Assembly (NCBI GenBank): GCA_022710245.1
Contig: JAKLHH010000298.1
Span: 1 to 8,155, forward strand
Origin: Myxococcota bacterium
Lineage (GTDB): Bacteria; Myxococcota; Polyangia; GCA-2747355; JAKLHH01
Direction of reading: 5' to 3'
DNA length: 8,155 nucleotides
A program made the translations under genes and the position numbers. Under the pieces are notes generated by a model. That model saw nothing but the letters and a program-made list of their open reading frames with translations, did not search any database and was not told the origin of the DNA. Below, in pieces: positions 1 through 5,476 of this stretch (position 1 is its first letter; each line of letters starts with the position of its first letter).

Positions 1-132
1 CGCGCCACCACAGGCGCGCCACCACAGGACGACCCACCACAGGCGCGCCACCACAGGACGACCCACCACAGGACGACCCACCACAGGACGCGCCACCACA
101 GGACGGCCCACCTCAGGACGCGCCACCACAGG
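1..132. repeat. Tandem array of 14/15-bp units, open at the left edge
   Basis: Nine consecutive units are visible: five or six close to ACGACCCACCACAGG or ACGCGCCACCACAGG, and three 14-bp units lacking the leading A (1-14, 15-28, 44-57). One unit (103-117) carries a CACCTCAGG variant. All share the core CCACCACAGG. The mixture of 14- and 15-bp units changes the reading frame, so the array is unlikely to encode a peptide repeat. It ends about 20 bp past the stop codon of the minus-strand acyltransferase, so it lies in that gene's downstream region. The left boundary is outside the window. Confidence 0.9.
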
Positions 133-153
133 ACGAGCGGCGCATGCGGCGCG

Positions 154-873
154 CTACACCGCGGCCTCCTCGTACAGCGCGCGCATCCTGCGCTCCACCT
201 CCGCCAGCGCTGCGTCGACAGAGGGGTAGTCGCCAGGACGCACGGGCTCGCCGATCACCATCCGGAGCAGCCGGTCGCCGTGGACGAGGTGGGTGCCTCG
301 CGGCAGCGCCTCGAAGGTCCCCCGGATGCAGACCGGGACCATGGGCCGCCCGCCCTCGGCGAGGAGGCGAAGGCCACCCTTGCGAAAGGGACCGAGCGTG
401 CCGTCGTGGCTCCGCGTCCCCTCGGGGAAGATCAGGATCGGCCAGGGTTCTCCGTCGCCGAGCGCGCCGATGATGGCATCCCGCGCGGTGTGCCCCTTGC
501 TGCGATCGATCAGGATGCCGCGCCGGCGCAGGTAGTGGCCGATCACCGGGAAGGACGAGAGCTCCTGCTTGGCGATGAAGCGAAGCGGCGACGGGAAGTG
601 GGCGAGGAGCACCGCCCAGTCCGCGTGGCTGGCGTGCGAGCAGACCACGCAGTATCGCTCCAGGCCCTCCACCTGCTCCGCCCCCCGGACATCCACCTCG
701 AGCTTCACCTGACGCAGCAGCCGGCGGGCGAGCAGCTGGCTCACGTGCTGCTCGAGGACCCCGTCCTCGCTGTCGATCTGGTTGGCGGCCAGCTTGACCA
801 GGTGGTAGCCGGTCGCGATGGCGAGCAAGCTCCCCATCTGGTGGACCGCCTTCAGCTCTCTGAGCAGGTTCAT
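154..873 (-). CDS. plsC: 1-acyl-sn-glycerol-3-phosphate acyltransferase-like protein (PlsC/LPLAT family)
   Basis: A 239-residue membrane-associated acyltransferase, expected to transfer an acyl chain to the sn-2 position of lysophosphatidic acid or a related lysolipid in phospholipid synthesis. All four family blocks are visible in order: the catalytic H(x4)D as HASHAD (residues 80-85), GILIDR (119-124), the glycerol-phosphate-binding FPEGTRS (149-155) and VPVCIRGT (179-186). Length is typical for a stand-alone LPLAT. The N-terminal 60 residues are only moderately hydrophobic. The ATG at 873 is supported by a GGGAGGG purine tract just upstream and by a promoter about 30-60 bp upstream; the stop is TAG at 154-156. 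It is transcribed alone, divergent from the sigma-factor gene, and the tandem repeat array lies just downstream. The family call is secure. The exact acceptor is not, since myxobacteria usually carry several paralogs. Confidence 0.9.
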   Translation of the reverse strand: MNLLRELKAVHQMGSLLAIATGYHLVKLAANQIDSEDGVLEQHVSQLLARRLLRQVKLEVDVRGAEQVEGLERYCVVCSHASHADWAVLLAHFPSPLRFIAKQELSSFPVIGHYLRRRGILIDRSKGHTARDAIIGALGDGEPWPILIFPEGTRSHDGTLGPFRKGGLRLLAEGGRPMVPVCIRGTFEALPRGTHLVHGDRLLRMVIGEPVRPGDYPSVDAALAEVERRMRALYEEAAV

Positions 874-903
874 GCACCGCCCTCCCTCGCACCGTGACGA
901 GAG

Positions 904-932
904 GGGATAACGCCTCGCCGGGATCGGGTCAA
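904..932 (-). promoter_or_regulatory. Sigma-70-type promoter of the plsC-like gene
   Basis: Read on the minus strand there is TTGACC (927-932, 5 of 6 to TTGACA), a 17-nt spacer, then TATCCC (904-909, 3 of 6 to TATAAT). The predicted transcript start near 897 leaves a short leader of about 24 nt that contains the purine-rich ribosome site of the acyltransferase. The spacing and -35 are good; the -10 is weak, as is common in G+C-rich genomes. Confidence 0.5.
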
Positions 933-1003
933 GCGCGGCCAGCGCGTCCAGCGGACTCGAGGACTCGCCCCGGCGCCCCGCTCGAGCCGTTCGGAGCTGG
1001 GTG

Positions 1004-1057
1004 GGACCTCAGAACGCTGAGAGCTGGATCGGACCTCAGAACGCTGAGAGCTGGATC
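1004..1057. repeat. Perfect 27-bp tandem duplication with internal hairpins
   Basis: Two identical 27-bp units abut at 1004-1030 and 1031-1057. Each begins GGACCTCAG and ends GAGAGCTGGATC. Each unit contains the inverted repeat CTCAG-AACG-CTGAG (first copy 1008-1021), a 5-bp stem with a 4-nt loop. A degraded partial unit (GGAGCTGGGT) sits just to the left at about 993-1002. The lack of divergence between copies suggests a recent duplication or active maintenance. Confidence 0.9.
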
Positions 1058-1394
1058 ACAGTCGCGGACAAGGTGCAGGCAGGGGCGCGGAGGAGGCCGT
1101 TGGAGGGTGGGCTGTGGAAAAGGTCAGGTAGTCTAAAATGGGGACTTGCAAAATGTCGAGGAATAGATCAAAGGGATCGGCCAATGTGAAGTCTCTGCAA
1201 AATTACATGCAGGGCGGGCCAGGGTCATCATTCTGAGTTCACTCGAATATCCGGGAGCTTCCGCGCAGACGGCGGTGTGGTCAGCGTTCTCCTCCGGCCC
1301 CGCAAGAGAAGGCGATCCAGACTTAGTAAGGTGCCCTCCATACTGACGGGCCAAAGGAGTCCCTGCCGCAGGTGTTCCCTCATCGACGGGCAGA

Positions 1395-1430
1395 TTTCCC
1401 CCTCCTGCGCTGTTTCATTGGAGGAGGAAA
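1395..1430 (+). promoter_or_regulatory. Leader hairpin masking a strong ribosome-binding site upstream of rpoD
   Basis: TTTCCCCCTCC (1395-1405) can pair with GGAGGAGGAAA (1420-1430) in 10 of 11 positions; the only mismatch is C1400-A1425. The loop is 14 nt (1406-1419). The 3' arm is the best Shine-Dalgarno sequence in the area, GGAGGAGG, lying in front of an 11-codon ORF that begins at 1437 and overlaps the rpoD start. The pairing is read directly from the sequence; any regulatory role is inference. Confidence 0.45.
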
Positions 1431-1436
1431 GAGGGG

Positions 1437-1468
1437 ATGCGGGCGGTAAAACGAGGTGGTGTCAGATC

Positions 1469-1472
<4 letters not shown>
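1437..1472 (+). CDS. Possible 11-codon leader peptide overlapping the rpoD start
   Basis: ATG at 1437 opens a frame encoding [11 protein letters not shown], and its TGA (1470-1472) overlaps the rpoD ATG (1469-1471) as ATGA, the classic arrangement for translational coupling. It is preceded by purine-rich GGAGGAGG and AGAGGGG sequences. Many of its codons (GTA, AAA, CGA, GGT, AGA, TCA) are AT-ending types normally scarce in such G+C-rich genes, and three of eleven residues are Arg. I recognise no known leader. It may be chance, since ATGA overlaps and purine tracts are easy to find near starts. Confidence 0.3.
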
Positions 1473-3255
<1,783 letters not shown>

Positions 3256-3262
<7 letters not shown>

Positions 3263-3272
3263 GCTCCAGCCC
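3256..3272 (+). other. GC-rich hairpin across the rpoD stop codon
   Basis: GGGCTG (3256-3261) and CAGCCC (3267-3272) form a perfect 6-bp stem with the 5-nt loop AGCTC, spanning the TGA at 3260-3262. No T-tract follows, so this is not a canonical intrinsic terminator. The gap to the convergent transferase gene is only 67 bp and shows nothing else. Confidence 0.3.
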
Positions 3273-3329
3273 AGCGCCAGCTGTATCGGCTACCTCCTGG
3301 CCGCGACGAGCCCGCCGCCCGCGCTTCTG

Positions 3330-3977
3330 TCACGCCTCCAGCTGCACCCAGGCGACGAGGAACCCGGCCTCGCTGCGGCAGCCCACCTCGAGCGTCGACC
3401 CCGCCGGCCAGCGCTCGCCGGCGGCGGCCTGCAGCACGGCCCGGAAGCCCGGGGCGGTCTCGCTGAGCTCCGCGTCGCGGTAGCCGAGGAACACCTCGGC
3501 CTGCGGGTAGAGCGCCTTGAAGACCGCCTCCTTCGCCGCGAAGAGCCGCTTCAGGCGCGCGCCGGTCGGGTCTGCCTCGGCCCAGGCGCGCTCCCCGTCG
3601 GTGCAGACGAGGCGCGAGATGCCGCCCTTGACCGCGCGGTCCTCGCGCTCCACGTCGAGCCCGAGGCCGGCGCAGCGCTCGCGCTGCGCGACCGCCGCCG
3701 CGGCGATCCCGCGCGTGTGCGTGATGGTGCCGACGACCCCCGGGGGCCAGAGCGGCTCGCCGCGTGGACCGCGACCGATCGGCGCCGGGGAGCTGCCGAG
3801 CAGACGCGTGATCGCCGCGTGAGCGACGGCCCGGCCGAGGAGGAACTCGCGCCGCCGCCGCTCCACCGCACCCGGCGAGAGCGCGGCCAGCTCCTCGGGG
3901 AACGGCGAGGCGATGGGCTCGGCGCTCTCGGCGCGGGCGCAGAAGGAGACCCGCTCGTCGAAGGGGGAGGCGATCAT
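3330..3977 (-). CDS. 4'-phosphopantetheinyl transferase, EntD-type
   Basis: A 215-residue enzyme expected to move the phosphopantetheine arm of CoA onto a serine of acyl or peptidyl carrier proteins in the cytoplasm. The N-terminal EntD-like domain shows the RRREFLLGR block (41-49). The transferase core shows PPGVVGTITHT (78-88, the substrate SxSH-type motif with T for S), GLDVE (106-110, Mg-binding Asp108 and Glu110) and FAAKEAVFKALYP (146-158, Glu150 and Lys154). Length fits EntD/Sfp-like enzymes. The ATG at 3977 is chosen because family similarity begins soon after it, but it lacks a close strong ribosome site: AGGAG lies 18 nt upstream and instead fits a 5-codon leader ORF. No polyketide or non-ribosomal peptide genes are adjacent, so the client carrier protein is unknown and may be the general fatty-acid ACP or a remote cluster. 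It converges with rpoD and is divergent from the DUF3347 gene. Confidence 0.9.
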   Translation of the reverse strand: MIASPFDERVSFCARAESAEPIASPFPEELAALSPGAVERRRREFLLGRAVAHAAITRLLGSSPAPIGRGPRGEPLWPPGVVGTITHTRGIAAAAVAQRERCAGLGLDVEREDRAVKGGISRLVCTDGERAWAEADPTGARLKRLFAAKEAVFKALYPQAEVFLGYRDAELSETAPGFRAVLQAAAGERWPAGSTLEVGCRSEAGFLVAWVQLEA

Positions 3978-3991
3978 GACGGTCCCAGCAT
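3974..3991 (-). CDS. Possible 5-codon leader ORF overlapping the phosphopantetheinyl transferase start
   Basis: On the minus strand AGGAG (3996-4000) lies 4 nt before an ATG (3989-3991) that encodes MLGPS and ends in a TGA sharing an ATGA overlap with the transferase start at 3977. The arrangement would let ribosomes load on the mini-cistron and re-initiate. It may be coincidental: the ORF is very short and the spacing is tight. Confidence 0.2.
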   Translation of the reverse strand: MLGPS

Positions 3992-4002
3992 ACCGCTCCT
4001 GC

Positions 4003-4031
4003 AGAATAGTCTGAACGCCGGTGAGAATAGT
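4003..4031. promoter_or_regulatory. Phased AGAATAGT direct repeat, candidate activator site
   Basis: AGAATAGT occurs at 4003-4010 and again at 4024-4031, starts 21 bp apart, which is two helical turns, so both copies face the same side of the DNA. The second copy is flanked by the inverted 6-mers ACGCCG (4015-4020) and CGGCGT (4042-4047). The repeats lie about 100-130 bp upstream of the predicted start of the sigma-54 promoter, the usual distance for enhancer-binding activators. They also lie just upstream of the divergent transferase gene. Binding by any protein is inference. Confidence 0.35.
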
Positions 4032-4105
4032 GTCGAAGCGACGGCGTCCGGCCTCGAGCCTCGCCTGAGCGCCGCGGAATCATTGCGTCTGCGCTGCAGC
4101 CAGCG

Positions 4106-4120
4106 TGGCACCGTGCTTGC
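4106..4120 (+). promoter_or_regulatory. Sigma-54 (RpoN) -24/-12 promoter of the DUF3347-like gene
   Basis: TGGCAC (4106-4111), five bases (CGTGC), then TTGC (4117-4120) match the RpoN consensus TGGCAC-N5-TTGC at every defined position, with the invariant GG and GC exactly ten bases apart. The predicted start at about 4132 leaves a 15-nt leader containing the AAGGAG ribosome site and then the ATG at 4147. Position, orientation and spacing all agree, so this is the best-supported promoter in the window. Sigma-54 promoters need an ATP-dependent activator bound upstream. Confidence 0.75.
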
Positions 4121-4146
4121 TCCGTGGGCGGCGCGAAGGAGAAGAG

Positions 4147-4713
4147 ATGATGAGCAACCGCAGTCGACGGCACACGTCGGGGTACACGTCCGGGTTTCTG
4201 GCCGGGCTGGCGCTGGTGGTCCTGCTGTCCCCGGCGAGCGGCAGGGCAGCGCCGACGGCCAAGTTCGACGCCGCCGTGCAGCCGCTCCTCGACGAGTACC
4301 TGAAGATCCAGCAGGCGCTGGCCGCGGACAGCGAGCGCGGGGTCGTCGCGGCGGCTCGCGCGGTGGTCAAGCTCTCGGAGAAGCTCGACGCCCGCACCGT
4401 GAGCGGCCCGCAGGCCGCCCGCTACCGCGAGATCCCGGGCAAGGTGAAGGCCGCCGCGAGCCGCGTCGAGCGCGCGAAGACCCTCGCCGATATGCGCGAG
4501 GGGCTGAAGGAGCTCAGCCGCCCGCTGGCGCTCTGGGCCACGCTCTCGAAGCCGGGCAACGTGAACGTCCTCTACTGCAGCATGGCCAAGGCGAGCTGGC
4601 TGCAGCGAGACGCGGCCATCCGCAACCCGTACTACGGCGCGAAGATGTCCCGCTGCGGCGAGGTCGTCAGCGGGCCGCACAAGGGCACCAGCGGCGGACA
4701 CATGGCGCGGTGA
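4147..4713 (+). CDS. Exported DUF3347-like protein
   Basis: A 188-residue protein with an N-terminal signal peptide: basic residues (RSRRH, 5-9), a hydrophobic core (FLAGLALVVLLSPA, 17-30) and a likely signal peptidase I site after GRAA (about residue 35). It should act in the periplasm. The mature part is helical, and its C-terminal block NVLYCSMAKASWLQRD...RNPYYGAKMSRCGEV (about 140-172) matches the hallmark of DUF3347, a family often found beside or fused to CusB-type metal efflux adaptors. Cys144, Met146, Met167 and Cys170 plus two C-terminal His (178, 185) could bind copper or another soft metal; this is inference. ATGs at 4147 and 4150 are both compatible with AAGGAG at 4136-4141, and the upstream ATG at 4105 lies before the transcript start. 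No efflux genes are adjacent. Its sigma-54 promoter suggests conditional expression. Confidence 0.75.
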   Translation: MMSNRSRRHTSGYTSGFLAGLALVVLLSPASGRAAPTAKFDAAVQPLLDEYLKIQQALAADSERGVVAAARAVVKLSEKLDARTVSGPQAARYREIPGKVKAAASRVERAKTLADMREGLKELSRPLALWATLSKPGNVNVLYCSMAKASWLQRDAAIRNPYYGAKMSRCGEVVSGPHKGTSGGHMAR

Positions 4714-4884
4714 GCTCGCCGGCCGAGGCGTCGACGTCGACGCTCTCCGCGGACTTGCCCGCACTAGGGGACCAGCGGCGCGGCCGAGGCGTCGACGTCG
4801 ACGTCGACGCTCTCCACGTCCTTCCCCCGGCTGGCGCACGGCGCGGCGAGCTCGCCGGCCGAGGTCGACGCGCTCTCTCCGCGC
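4712..4884. repeat. Three degenerate copies of a GTCGAC-rich palindromic element
   Basis: Between two convergent genes the motif GCCGAGGCGTCGACGTCGAC followed by GCTCTCC appears at about 4722-4748 and 4783-4815 (the second with one extra GTCGAC), and a shortened form at about 4857-4880. Copies 1 and 3 share the flank GAGCTCGCCGGCCGAGG (4712-4728 and 4848-4864). The GTCGAC runs form perfect palindromes: 16 bp at 4728-4743 and 22 bp at 4789-4810. They could fold into hairpins in either transcript and may act as a bidirectional terminator, but no T-tract is present. Confidence 0.8.
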
Positions 4885-4900
4885 ACTCCCTTCCCCGGAG

Positions 4901-5326
4901 CTACTTCAGCAGGCGCGCGTGCTCGACCTTGGCGCAGCGGTCCTGCACCACGTCGATCCCCGCCTCGATCAGCTTCTGCGCGAAGGCGTCGTTGTGGATG
5001 CCCTGCTGCAGCCAGACCAGGCGCGGTCGCGGGCTCATCGCCAGCAGATCCGCCAGGTGCTCGTCGAGCTTGTCCGCCCGACGGAAGACGTCGACGATGT
5101 CGACGGGCTCGCCCAGCTCGGCGAGCGTGGCGCGCACCTTCTCGCCGAAGAGCTCGCCGCCGGCCTGCATGGCGTTGACGGGCAGGACGCGATAGCCGTT
5201 GAGCTGCAGGTACCGCGGGACCGAGTAGGCGGGTCGCATCGCGTCGGAGTGAGCGCCGAGCACCGCCACCGTGCGCGCCTCGCTCAGGACCTGCTTCAGC
5301 TCGCTGTCGCTCTTCAGCTCTGGCAT
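4901..5326 (-). CDS. CoA-binding domain protein (YccU-like, CoA_binding_2)
   Basis: A 141-residue single-domain cytoplasmic protein with a Rossmann-like CoA-binding fold, similar to the CoA-binding module of succinyl-CoA synthetases but with no catalytic partner domain. Visible blocks: TVAVLGAHSDAMRPAYSVPR (about 19-38, the glycine-containing nucleotide loop), GYRVLPVN (about 44-51), VDIVDVFRRAD (about 75-85), LVWLQQGIHND (about 103-113) and VVQDRC (about 126-131), all typical of YccU proteins. Length is usual for the family. The ATG at 5326 is preceded by GGAGAGAG at good spacing; the stop is TAG at 4901-4903. It appears monocistronic, divergent from the nucleotidase-like gene. The physiological role of YccU proteins is not established, so no pathway is assigned. 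Confidence 0.9.
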   Translation of the reverse strand: MPELKSDSELKQVLSEARTVAVLGAHSDAMRPAYSVPRYLQLNGYRVLPVNAMQAGGELFGEKVRATLAELGEPVDIVDVFRRADKLDEHLADLLAMSPRPRLVWLQQGIHNDAFAQKLIEAGIDVVQDRCAKVEHARLLK

Positions 5327-5388
5327 CGACTCTCTCCAGGTCGGGATTGCTTAGGCTAGGCTAGCACGGCTCCGCCGCGATCGCTCTC

Positions 5389-5412
5389 GGCGCCGACACC
5401 GGCGCCGACACC
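5389..5412. repeat. 12-bp perfect tandem duplication
   Basis: GGCGCCGACACC is present twice in tandem (5389-5400 and 5401-5412) in the 150-bp gap between the divergent CoA-binding and nucleotidase-like genes. The gap also contains TAGGC repeated at 5351-5361. I could not identify convincing promoters for either gene here. Confidence 0.7.
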
Positions 5413-5476
5413 GATGGGCTGGTGACGGTCTCGTCCCCCTCGCCAGGAGCGCCCCTCCTCTGCTATTCAGGGACAG

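Larger units (their letters stand above)
894..1468. other. 575-bp intergenic region between divergent plsC-like and rpoD genes
   Basis: I find no convincing protein gene here; the short open frames have no ribosome site or recognisable protein. The region holds the plsC-like promoter (904-932), a 27-bp tandem duplication (1004-1057), an AT-rich stretch (about 1111-1270, hand-counted near 50% G+C, with 1131-1210 near 43%, against roughly 70% in the flanking genes) and the structured rpoD leader (1395-1472). The only hexamer resembling a forward -10 is TAAAAT at 1134-1139 (5 of 6), but no matching -35 lies at the right distance, so the rpoD promoter is not resolved. Confidence 0.7.

Noticed and set aside
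1..132. CRISPR array
   Set aside because: Units are 14-15 bp and directly abutting with no spacers.
1133..1354. 73-codon minus-strand frame in the AT-rich island
   Set aside because: No ribosome site, no recognisable protein, and it overlaps the likely rpoD upstream region; kept only as part of the compositional observation.
1277..1468. Upstream GTG extension of the sigma factor by 64 residues
   Set aside because: The extension has no sigma-like sequence or ribosome site, crosses the leader hairpin, and the ATG at 1469 has GAGGTGG in position.
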